Part shown: positions 8,443 through 15,651 of the stretch, one piece after another
Layout: each line of letters begins with the position of its first letter
Position numbering within the stretch: the first letter of the stretch is position 1
From: Candidatus Vicinibacter affinis
Lineage (GTDB): Bacteria > Bacteroidota > Bacteroidia > Chitinophagales > Saprospiraceae
Reading direction: 5' to 3'
Length of the DNA: 64,000 nucleotides
Assembly (NCBI GenBank): GCA_016714365.1
Contig: JADJNH010000005.1
Span: 1,154,501 to 1,218,500 of the forward strand
The notes under the pieces: generated by a model
Database searches by the model: none
What the model saw: the letters and a program-made list of their open reading frames with translations, nothing else
What the model was told of the DNA's origin: nothing
Program-made: the position numbers and the translations under genes

Positions 8443-8450
8443 CAAAGATA
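8443..8450 (-). promoter_or_regulatory. -7 promoter element for the 8420/7968 gene pair
   Basis: Reads TATCTTTG on the minus strand, an exact match to the Bacteroidota TAnnTTTG box, 23 bp upstream of the ATG at 8420. No good -33 TTTG was found at the expected spacing. Confidence 0.5.
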
Positions 8451-8471
8451 TAGAAATATTTGAAAGCACTG

Positions 8472-8487
8472 ATATATATATATATAT
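8472..8487. repeat. (AT)8 microsatellite
   Basis: Eight perfect AT dinucleotides in the region between the divergent genes at 8420 and 8620, just upstream of the minus-strand -7 box. A 61-codon open frame across it (8438-8623) is low-complexity and not a credible gene. Confidence 0.8.
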
Positions 8488-8619
8488 AATATGTAATATA
8501 TTGATAATATTTATTTTGTTTAGATTTGAAATAAGTTTTTCAATTAATTTCAGTAACACTATTATTCATAATTTTATTTCGAATAGATTTATGATTAAAT
8601 TTACCCAAACCTATATTTC

Positions 8620-9051
8620 ATGAATCCAACGCTTATTTTTTTTAGGATTGTTTCTTTCTTATTTTTTCTCACCAATGCAAGTGCCCAAAAAAATGAACTC
8701 CTCCTACAAAAAGTTCAGTCACTGAATCAAGCATTGTTATCACAAGACTCTTCCACTCTTCGGTCTTTGTTGCACAAGGAGCTTAGCTATGGGCATTCCA
8801 ATGGATGGATAGAAAATGTAAATGAACTCATCCACAAAAATGCCACCGGATATTTAAAATATCAAAAGATTGAGGCAGACAGTATTTCTGTTAAATTAAT
8901 TAATAAAACTGCCGTTGTGCGTTTCAATGCCACACATGACATCATTCTGAACGGCAAATCTATTTCATTAAAGTTGCACGTTTGTCAGACCTGGATAAAG
9001 GATAAGAGGAAGTGGAAACTGTTGGCAAGACAAAGCACAAAAGTTAATTAG
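8620..9051 (+). CDS. Exported NTF2-like (SnoaL/DUF4440-type) protein
   Basis: 143 residues. Signal peptide about 1-22 (FLFFLTNASAQ). The mature part starts with an amphipathic helix (LLLQKVQSLNQALLSQDSS), then LRSLLHKELSYGHSNGWI, and ends in beta strands (AVVRFNATHDIIL, LHVCQTWIKDKRKWKLLARQ). This is the layout of NTF2-fold DUF4440 proteins: helical cone plus curved sheet, with a terminal W-x-L-x-x-R-Q strand. Such proteins are small periplasmic ligand-binding proteins or enzymes; substrate unknown. It is a single gene, 70 bp before the hydrolase gene. Confidence 0.75.
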   Translation: MNPTLIFFRIVSFLFFLTNASAQKNELLLQKVQSLNQALLSQDSSTLRSLLHKELSYGHSNGWIENVNELIHKNATGYLKYQKIEADSISVKLINKTAVVRFNATHDIILNGKSISLKLHVCQTWIKDKRKWKLLARQSTKVN

Positions 9052-9092
9052 TATTGTAGTCATCTGCGAATAAGAATCTTCTTTAAATTGGT

Positions 9093-9100
9093 TATCTTCG
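9093..9100 (+). promoter_or_regulatory. Possible -7 box for the hydrolase gene
   Basis: TATCTTCG differs at one base from TAnnTTTG and lies 22 bp before the ATG at 9122. The -33 box is not clear, so this is tentative. Confidence 0.3.
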
Positions 9101-9121
9101 TGCAACTCAAATTAAAATTCC

Positions 9122-10132
9122 ATGCGTAATTTTATTTTTTTAATCACTGTCCTCTCTATTGCATCCTGTACCCAGCCATGCGTACAGGAAAAATGTTTGC
9201 CCCTAAGTTACTTCCAACCTCAGGATACGGGCATACAAAATGGAGGAATTCGCATGATTCCCATTACTACTCCAAAAGGTAATTTTAAAGTATGGACCAA
9301 AAGAATCGGGAACAATCCAAAAATAAAACTATTGTTGCTTCATGGTGGACCAGGCACCGGGCATGAGTATTTTGAATGCATGGAGAGTTTTCTTCCACAG
9401 GAAGGAATCGAATTTATTTATTACGACCAATTGGGAACCTGCAACAGTGATAAGCCGACAGACACCAGCCTTTGGGACCTGTCAAGATCAGTAGATGAGT
9501 TGGAACAGGTGCGTAAGGCATTGCATTTAGACAGCAGCAATTTGTATTTGTTGGGACATTCGTGGGGTGGAATTCTGGCAATGGAATATGCTCTGAAATA
9601 TCAACAACATCTTAAAGGACTGATTATATCAGATATGATGTCAGACGCAAAAGCTTATGGCAAATATGCGGACGAAGTGTTGTCTAAAAAACTCCCTGCA
9701 ACAGTACTGGATACCATTCGTGCCATCGAGCACAGAAAGGATTTTTCAAATCCTCAATACATGGAATTGCTTATGCCTCATTTTTATGAGAAATTTATTT
9801 GCAGAATTCCTTTGGATCAATGGCCTGAACCCGTGAATCGCGCTTTCGCAAAATTAAATCAGCAACAATATGTGATCATGCAAGGTCCAAGTGAATTTGG
9901 TATTGCAGGTAAATTAGAAAATTGGGATCGGAGCAATGATCTAAACCAAATTAAAGTTAGAACCTTGATCATCGGGGCCACTTATGACACCATGGATCCG
10001 GCACACATGGAATGGATGTCCAAACAAATCAGTGGTGCATTGTTTCATTTATGTTCCAACGGATCTCATATGTGCATGTGGGATGATCAGCAATCCTATT
10101 TTAAAGGATTGATTGGTTTTTTGAAAACCTGA
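9122..10132 (+). CDS. Proline iminopeptidase-family alpha/beta hydrolase, lipoprotein
   Basis: 336 residues. The N-terminus is a lipoprotein signal with lipobox IASC, Cys16 being the modified residue, so it should be anchored in an envelope membrane. The alpha/beta-hydrolase core has the oxyanion motif HGGPG (74-78), the nucleophile elbow GHSWGG with Ser147, Asp289 in GATYDTMD and His316 in SNGSHM, giving a complete triad. The segment GPSEFGIAGKLENWD is typical of S33 prolyl aminopeptidases, which release N-terminal proline from peptides. The exact substrate is not shown. The last 60 bases of the gene lie inside a 217-bp perfect duplication, so the C-terminal 19 codons also occur as an orphan copy at 12285-12344. 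Confidence 0.88.
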   Translation: MRNFIFLITVLSIASCTQPCVQEKCLPLSYFQPQDTGIQNGGIRMIPITTPKGNFKVWTKRIGNNPKIKLLLLHGGPGTGHEYFECMESFLPQEGIEFIYYDQLGTCNSDKPTDTSLWDLSRSVDELEQVRKALHLDSSNLYLLGHSWGGILAMEYALKYQQHLKGLIISDMMSDAKAYGKYADEVLSKKLPATVLDTIRAIEHRKDFSNPQYMELLMPHFYEKFICRIPLDQWPEPVNRAFAKLNQQQYVIMQGPSEFGIAGKLENWDRSNDLNQIKVRTLIIGATYDTMDPAHMEWMSKQISGALFHLCSNGSHMCMWDDQQSYFKGLIGFLKT

Positions 10133-10289
10133 TTGCTGACTTCTATCCACTTTATTTTTTATTTTACTAAATTGAATGCAGTATTGTTGGTGATTTAGAA
10201 CAATAATCTGACTCCTCGGGAATTTAGATTACCTTACAGATTATTTACCTAAATCAAACAAAATGAAAAAGTTTTTAATTCTGATGCTG
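10073..10289 (+). repeat. 217-bp perfect direct repeat, copy 1
   Basis: Identical base for base to 12285-12501 (offset 2212). It holds the last 19 codons and stop of the hydrolase gene, the following 130-bp intergenic region, and the first nine codons (MKKFLILML) of a signal peptide. In this copy the signal peptide continues into only 26 more codons. In copy 2 it leads a 246-residue gene. Confidence 0.95.
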
Positions 10290-10370
10290 GTTTGGGGATT
10301 CGTATGCAACCGTTTCTATGCACAAGTCAAAACCAACATCCCTAATTGTCAGTTGTGCAACAAAGATTGA
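10263..10370 (+). pseudogene. Truncated paralogue of the 12475 gene (signal peptide only)
   Basis: 35 codons: a signal peptide ending in YAQ, then VKTNIPNCQLCNKD and TGA. The first nine codons are identical to the gene at 12475 and lie in the perfect repeat. The rest of the signal peptide is similar but diverged (LVWGFVCNRFYAQ against LLCGFVYSYSFAQ), and the mature part is lost. It may be the stub of a paralogue, or a real small secreted peptide with two cysteines spaced CxxC. I favour a stub. Confidence 0.55.
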
Positions 10371-10549
10371 ATATTAATGAAGTCTCACCAAATGAATGAA
10401 TCCAAGAGCAAAATATCTTACCTTAATGCTAATTATAAAAAACTATTTTTTTCGGAGGCATGATCGTCAATACTGAGTTAATTCCAGTTTCTTTTTTATT
10501 AATTAATAAGCAAGAAATTATTTTATTTTTTAAAATTATAGCAAGCTAT

Positions 10550-12151
10550 TTACCTAATTACAATAATTTTCTCTGTTTGTTGAAAATTCTTTCCTTGAAT
10601 CTTTAGTATATAGTCACCATTATCAAATTCACTCGGTAATTCTATGATATATTGAGCTCCTTGTTGTGGATTGAAATGCGAGGTGTGCAATACTTTTCCG
10701 GAAATATCAATTAATTCTATATTAAATTTTGATTGATCACTAATTTTTGAAAGTAAAAATAAATGACTTGAAACTAATGGATTTGGGTAAACAGAAAAAG
10801 CTTTTACTTTACCTGAATGAATGTCTGAATTACTTACAGCCTTATCGCAACCCGGAACAAGGCATCCTTCTGAATCCAGATGCAATAACCAGCCTCTTGT
10901 GACTTGATCCAGGCCATCGCCCACTCTTCCACACACTACCAGAGTATTATAAGGCGTAGTTCTCATACTCTCCATACTCATCCACCAGGCTCTTGTACTA
11001 TCCCACCCAAGGGGTTGATATAATCTAGTCCAGAGGCTGTCTCCTTGTATTGAACATTTAAATATACATCCATAGCTAGGTTCTGCGAATGGAGGGGTAT
11101 GAAGTGATCCACAAGTAACAATTCCTGAACTATCTCGAAGTAAACTCATATTATTGATCCATTGGAAATTATCACCAACCATGATCAATGGATGCTGGAA
11201 CCTGGTCCTCCAATAGACTGTATCCAATTCAGATGATACATGAAATACATGAGGTATTAGCTTATTATTCGGAACATCTATATTATCATTGGTTACTATA
11301 TAATATCCATTACTCTCATCCTCTTTAATTGTGTAAGCAAATCCTCCATTGGTATAAATATTACCGGATGTTACCAATCTATTATCTCTTAATACATTGC
11401 CTAATGTATCAACTTTCAGGTAAATCAACCATCCTTTGTCTGTAAGTTTATTATTTTTTAATTCAATTTCATCTCCGATGAGATGAAAGTACCCTTCCTT
11501 GAATCTAATAAATCTTATCCCTATTAGTCTTTGAATATTCTTAACTTTTATTCTAGACAATTGTTGAAGACTATCGTTGTAGGAATAGATATAATTATCA
11601 GTAGTAAATTGACTTGAATATACATTTCTGAATACATAATTCAAATCTTTGGAATTTGGACTCATTTCAGATAATGTTGCATATTCAGTATCCCCAATAA
11701 ATGGCAATTCAACTTTTATCTTTTTAATGATTCTTCCGAATCTCATATCAAAGGCAATAATATAGTTCTTAGCAAAACGCTGCGTTGTATCATCCCAATT
11801 GTACATTTTGTAATAATAGATGGAATCATTTCTCTTGAATAGTGGGTAATTTTGATCGATGATTGGTCTTGAAAAATCTGCTTCTGGTATTATTTTAGAA
11901 TGAATGAGATTGCCCTGGTAATCAAATTTTGTGAGATGGGGCTTGACCTTCTTATTACGTCCGCTTGAGTCTTGACTCACAACTTCATCTCCGACGATAT
12001 AAATATATTGAGAATCACATTCTATGGAGCCAAATACACATTGTCCCTTTACTGCACCTATTTCAGGGATTAGATTAAAGAAAGTTCGATCCTGGGCAAA
12101 TACAACGTATGTTGAAATTGTAAAGAAAATATGTAAGAAGTATTTATTCAT
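10550..12151 (-). CDS. T9SS-sorted exported protein, propeller-like
   Basis: 533 residues. Signal peptide about 1-19 (IFFTISTYVVFAQ). The body has repeating strands of the type IYIVGDEV, YFHLIGDEIE, GYYIVTNDN, VTCGSLH and LVVCGRVGDGL, suggesting a beta-propeller. Then comes GWLLHLDSEGCLVPGCD, a linker seen in many Saprospiraceae secreted proteins. The C-terminal T9SS domain runs from about 455 (FSVYPNPLVSSHLFL ... IIVIR). No catalytic motif is visible. The gene occupies the 2-kb segment between the two copies of the 217-bp repeat and is read against its neighbours, so it may have been inserted between two formerly adjacent genes. Confidence 0.8.
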   Translation of the reverse strand: MNKYFLHIFFTISTYVVFAQDRTFFNLIPEIGAVKGQCVFGSIECDSQYIYIVGDEVVSQDSSGRNKKVKPHLTKFDYQGNLIHSKIIPEADFSRPIIDQNYPLFKRNDSIYYYKMYNWDDTTQRFAKNYIIAFDMRFGRIIKKIKVELPFIGDTEYATLSEMSPNSKDLNYVFRNVYSSQFTTDNYIYSYNDSLQQLSRIKVKNIQRLIGIRFIRFKEGYFHLIGDEIELKNNKLTDKGWLIYLKVDTLGNVLRDNRLVTSGNIYTNGGFAYTIKEDESNGYYIVTNDNIDVPNNKLIPHVFHVSSELDTVYWRTRFQHPLIMVGDNFQWINNMSLLRDSSGIVTCGSLHTPPFAEPSYGCIFKCSIQGDSLWTRLYQPLGWDSTRAWWMSMESMRTTPYNTLVVCGRVGDGLDQVTRGWLLHLDSEGCLVPGCDKAVSNSDIHSGKVKAFSVYPNPLVSSHLFLLSKISDQSKFNIELIDISGKVLHTSHFNPQQGAQYIIELPSEFDNGDYILKIQGKNFQQTEKIIVIR

Positions 12152-12164
12152 CTCTTGTTAATAA

Positions 12165-12198
12165 ACATGTTGGGGTGTAACGATACTCCCCAACATGT
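12165..12198 (-). promoter_or_regulatory. 11-bp perfect inverted repeat in the leader of the 12151 gene
   Basis: acatgttgggg (12165-12175) and ccccaacatgt (12188-12198) are perfect inverted copies around a 12-base loop, starting 14 bp upstream of the ATG at 12151. It could be an operator or an mRNA hairpin near the translation start. There is no U-tract to make it a terminator in either direction. Confidence 0.6.
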
Positions 12199-12284
12199 GA
12201 TTAAAGCTTAAACACAAGATACAAAAGAAGTTTGAATATAGCGATAAAGCGCTTTATTTAATATTTCACAGTTCTTGTCCAATA

Positions 12285-12501
12285 TGCATGTGGGATGATC
12301 AGCAATCCTATTTTAAAGGATTGATTGGTTTTTTGAAAACCTGATTGCTGACTTCTATCCACTTTATTTTTTATTTTACTAAATTGAATGCAGTATTGTT
12401 GGTGATTTAGAACAATAATCTGACTCCTCGGGAATTTAGATTACCTTACAGATTATTTACCTAAATCAAACAAAATGAAAAAGTTTTTAATTCTGATGCT
12501 G
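12285..12501 (+). repeat. 217-bp perfect direct repeat, copy 2
   Basis: Second copy of 10073-10289. Bases 12285-12344 encode an orphan hydrolase C-terminus (starts CMWDDQQSYFKG, ends LKT and stop) with no upstream hydrolase frame. The end holds the start codon of the 12475 gene. Confidence 0.95.
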
Positions 12502-13215
12502 CTATGCGGATTTGTATACAGCTACAGCTTTGCACAGGCAACCACGGACAAGCCTGCTTACCACATGTACAACAATATGTTGGTAATGCCAAAACGTGGA
12601 ATGGAGAAAAAATTTGAAGATGGCGTTAAAGCACACAATGCCATGTTTCACAGTTCAGGACCAAACAAAGCAACACTTTCACAAATTACGGAAGGCTTTA
12701 AAAGTAATGGCTGGTACGTGTGGAGTATGGGGCCAATGACGTTTACCGATATGGATCATGCTCCGGGTGGCGATGCGAAACACGATGCAGATTGGGATAA
12801 AAATGTAGACGTTTACGTGGAAGAATATGGAGAGTCTCATTTTTGGAAATTACAGGACAATCTTTCCTACACACCACCAAATTACAATCCAAGTCATGTT
12901 GATGTTTGGATTGTGGACATCAAACCCGGAATGAGATATGAATTCGCTGAACTCATGAAAATGAATAAAGCAGTTTGGGATGCAAAAAAATATAACTTTT
13001 CTTCCAGAGTATTTTACAATGAATTGTGGAACAGGAGTGGACAGGATGCTGCAGTTATTTTTAATTTTGAAAAGTATGCAGAGTATGATGAAGACATTAA
13101 GTTTAAAGAAGATTATGAATCTGTACATGGTCCCGGATCTTATGATAGTTTTTGGAAGCGCTGGCACCTGTGTGTAGAAGGTGTTAATGAACAAATGAGA
13201 AAATTTATTAAATAA
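12475..13215 (+). CDS. Exported protein of unknown function
   Basis: 246 residues. Signal peptide about 1-21 (MKKFLILMLLCGFVYSYSF then AQ). The mature protein has two similar halves, each starting with a strand and an acidic/basic helix: NNMLVMPKRGMEKKFEDGVK near 33-52 and VDVWIVDIKPGMRYEFAELM near 142-161. Each is followed by aromatic-rich strands (GWYVWSMGPMTF; DAAVIFNFEKYAEY). This layout suggests two ferredoxin-like (dimeric alpha/beta barrel-like) domains, an inference from the pattern only. The start and promoter region are shared with the 35-codon stub at 10263 through the 217-bp repeat. A strong hairpin terminator follows. Confidence 0.75.
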   Translation: MKKFLILMLLCGFVYSYSFAQATTDKPAYHMYNNMLVMPKRGMEKKFEDGVKAHNAMFHSSGPNKATLSQITEGFKSNGWYVWSMGPMTFTDMDHAPGGDAKHDADWDKNVDVYVEEYGESHFWKLQDNLSYTPPNYNPSHVDVWIVDIKPGMRYEFAELMKMNKAVWDAKKYNFSSRVFYNELWNRSGQDAAVIFNFEKYAEYDEDIKFKEDYESVHGPGSYDSFWKRWHLCVEGVNEQMRKFIK

Positions 13216-13237
13216 TTCTTAGGTTTTTTATTTTATA

Positions 13238-13257
13238 AATTCTCTTTTTTGAGAATT
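13238..13257 (+). terminator. Short hairpin after the 12475 gene
   Basis: aattctc-tttttt-gagaatt forms a 7-bp stem with a 6-base loop 22 bp after the stop at 13215, followed by attttccc. It is weak by itself and may assist the stronger hairpin just downstream. Confidence 0.4.
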
Positions 13258-13262
13258 ATTTT

Positions 13263-13323
13263 CCCTTGCAAGCTGTCGTGTATAAATATCTTTTATAGCG
13301 CCAGTTTGCAAGGGATTTTTTTA
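13263..13323 (+). terminator. Hairpin with U-tract downstream of the 12475 gene
   Basis: cccttgcaa (13263-13271) pairs with ttgcaaggg (13306-13314), followed by atttttttat. The 9-bp perfect stem and T-run fit an intrinsic terminator, though the 34-base loop is long. Confidence 0.55.
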
Positions 13324-13973
13324 TATTTAAAGTTCATGTATTAATGTATTTTTTATCTAGTCAGGTAAAATTTTATAGTGATTGAGTAGAAATTAAACGT
13401 CTTTAATAGCTTGATTAAATTGATTCCGATACTTCATATAACTATCGAATGAGAAATTCAGATCGGCCTTTTTCATTTTAGCTAAAACTGATTTAAAAAG
13501 CGTTCAAAACAAAATACTGTTTGAGCTCGCTTGCAGATTTGCTAACAAATATGTGACAGTAAGGCCTAGAGCTCTCATTGCTGCTTATGGCGAGTTTATT
13601 TTGTTTAGCTTTTTAAGTTAGTTTTAGCGTTAAGAAATGAAAACAGCCTTGATTTTTTTTGGTTCTTTTTTGTATTAAGACAAAAAAGAACAATGATAAT
13701 AGGATAGAATTTAGGACAACTTTAGTGAAAAACGGGGTCCGCAAAACTGGTTTCTCCCAAAATTTTCAACTTGCCTCTTTTTTTAGACTTGGGTTTGATG
13801 GAATATTAAATTTTTCTTAATGAGCAATAAGAAGATTAATATTTACTTTTTGATTGTATTTTTAATCTTCATTTGCATTATAGCAAAATACTCAGCCTTG
13901 ATTTCAATCAAAAAGTTTTGTCTGATTATTTTGTAAATATTGAAATCGAATCATCATCACAGAATATTATGTC
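13324..13973. other. Non-coding gap with a 27-codon frame and a 12-bp inverted repeat
   Basis: No credible full gene. On the minus strand 13393-13476 there is a 27-codon frame (MKKADLNFSFDSYMKY, then RNQFNQAIKDV). Its composition looks protein-like, but it is too short to judge. At 13662-13691, gttcttttttgt-attaag-acaaaaaagaac is a perfect 12-bp inverted repeat with T-rich and A-rich arms, possibly a bidirectional terminator for a transcript crossing the gap. I recall similar sequences between genes in other Bacteroidota, but cannot check that here. Confidence 0.5.
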
Positions 13974-15641
13974 ATGAAAAGATCAGAATTTGTAAGGATG
14001 TTTGGTGGCTTGAATCAAACCATGCGGCCTGATCCGCAATCGGGGATCAATCCATATACCGGACCATGGACCTCCGCTCAGGTTATTCATTTGTTGAGAA
14101 GAGCAACTTTTGGCGTGAGGAAATCAGAAGTGGATCAATTGTTGGCTTTAGGAATGAATGCGGCTGTGGACAAGTTGATGGATATTTCCGGAGCAAAAGA
14201 TCCGATTCCTTCCCCTCCATTGAATGTGTACAGTACACCGGCAGAACCCGATCCGACGACCCCTTACGGACAGACCTTTGTCAATGCCCCGGCTGTAACT
14301 CCCATACCACCGCAATATTATCAGGCACGCACCGATGTGTTTAAAGCCTGGTGGACCGGAAACATGATACACCAAAAGATGACCATGACAGAAAAATTAA
14401 CCCTCTTTTGGTTTAATCATTTTGCATTGGAGGCAGATACTGTTCAGATCGCACAAGCGATGTATTATTACTATAAATTGCTCAGAGAAAATGCACTGGG
14501 TAACTTTAAGACCATGGTGAAATTGGTTTCTGTAGATCCGGCCATGCTCCGTTATCTCAACGGTCAGTTGAACAGCAAAGCAGCACCGGATGAAAATTAC
14601 GCCCGTGAATTACAAGAACTTTTTACAGTTGGGAAAGGGCCTGATGCAAGCTGGACAGAAGATGATGTGAAAGCTGCCGCAAAAGTTCTAACAGGTTTCC
14701 GAATAAATCCTCTGACTACACCGATCTCTTATTATTTTGATTTTAATCAGCACGATCTTTCTACCAAGAGATTTTCAGCTTTCTACAACAATAAAACCAT
14801 CACCGGAAAATTTGGTCCGGCAGGAGAACAGGAATTGGATGAGCTGATTACCATGCTTACCGACAATATTGAAACTGCACGACACATGGTGCGTAAACTA
14901 TATCAGTTTTTCGTTTATTACGAAATTCCAAATGATGTGGAGATGAATGTCATCAGACCACTTGCAGACCTCTATAAATCATCAGGATACGACAACAAAA
15001 AAGTAGTGGAGACTTTGTTTAAGTCAGAGCACTTTTATGACATGCTCAGTGTGGGTTGTATCATCAAGAGTCCTTTGGATTATTCAATTGGTTTGACCAA
15101 AGAATTTTCAATAAAATTTCCCGACCAATCCAATCTGGTAAATCAGTATTTATCCTGGGGATTGATTGCATCCCTTTCCGCCTATCAAGGATTGAACATA
15201 GCCGATCCACCGGTAGTTTCCGGATGGCAGGCATGGTATCAGTCTCCACAGTTTCATGAGATATGGATCAACGCAGATACCCTGGCCAACCGCAACAGAG
15301 TGGCCGAAAATATTACCAGCAGCAAAGGGGTGGAGTTTAATGGTATTACCTTAAAAGTAGATCCCATAATTCTGGCATCCAGCTTTTCCAAACCACAAGA
15401 TGCCTTGCAGTTGGTGAAAGATGCGGTAGCAATATTGTATAACTACACGCTATCAGATGCCTCCATTCAATATTTAAAATCCTTTCTAATCCAGGGACTT
15501 CCCGGGGACAGTTATTGGACGGACATCTGGTTGGAATATACCGGAAATCCAACAGATCCTGCCTTGAAAAATGCAGTGACCCTAAGATTAAATGCCCTCT
15601 TTAAAGAAATCATTAGCCAAGCAGAATATCATCTTTCCTAA
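13974..15641 (+). CDS. DUF1800 family protein
   Basis: 555 residues. It begins MKRSEFVRMFGGLNQ and reaches the family signature WTSAQVIHLLRRATFGVRKSEV at about residues 34-55. The conserved block TLFWFNHFALEAD, NPAML-like DPAMLRYLNGQLNSK and ENYARELQELFTVG (near 210) with FKSEHFY further on are all typical of DUF1800. Biochemical role is unknown. In many bacteria DUF1800 genes sit directly before a DUF1501 gene, as here with a 10-bp gap, so the two products probably act together at the envelope. No classical signal peptide is seen. Confidence 0.9.
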   Translation: MKRSEFVRMFGGLNQTMRPDPQSGINPYTGPWTSAQVIHLLRRATFGVRKSEVDQLLALGMNAAVDKLMDISGAKDPIPSPPLNVYSTPAEPDPTTPYGQTFVNAPAVTPIPPQYYQARTDVFKAWWTGNMIHQKMTMTEKLTLFWFNHFALEADTVQIAQAMYYYYKLLRENALGNFKTMVKLVSVDPAMLRYLNGQLNSKAAPDENYARELQELFTVGKGPDASWTEDDVKAAAKVLTGFRINPLTTPISYYFDFNQHDLSTKRFSAFYNNKTITGKFGPAGEQELDELITMLTDNIETARHMVRKLYQFFVYYEIPNDVEMNVIRPLADLYKSSGYDNKKVVETLFKSEHFYDMLSVGCIIKSPLDYSIGLTKEFSIKFPDQSNLVNQYLSWGLIASLSAYQGLNIADPPVVSGWQAWYQSPQFHEIWINADTLANRNRVAENITSSKGVEFNGITLKVDPIILASSFSKPQDALQLVKDAVAILYNYTLSDASIQYLKSFLIQGLPGDSYWTDIWLEYTGNPTDPALKNAVTLRLNALFKEIISQAEYHLS

Positions 15642-15651
15642 ATTAAGAAAC

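Noticed and set aside
8438..8623. 61-codon frame over the (AT)8 tract
   Set aside because: Low-complexity Ile/Tyr-rich product of AT-rich DNA, running into the start of the next real gene.
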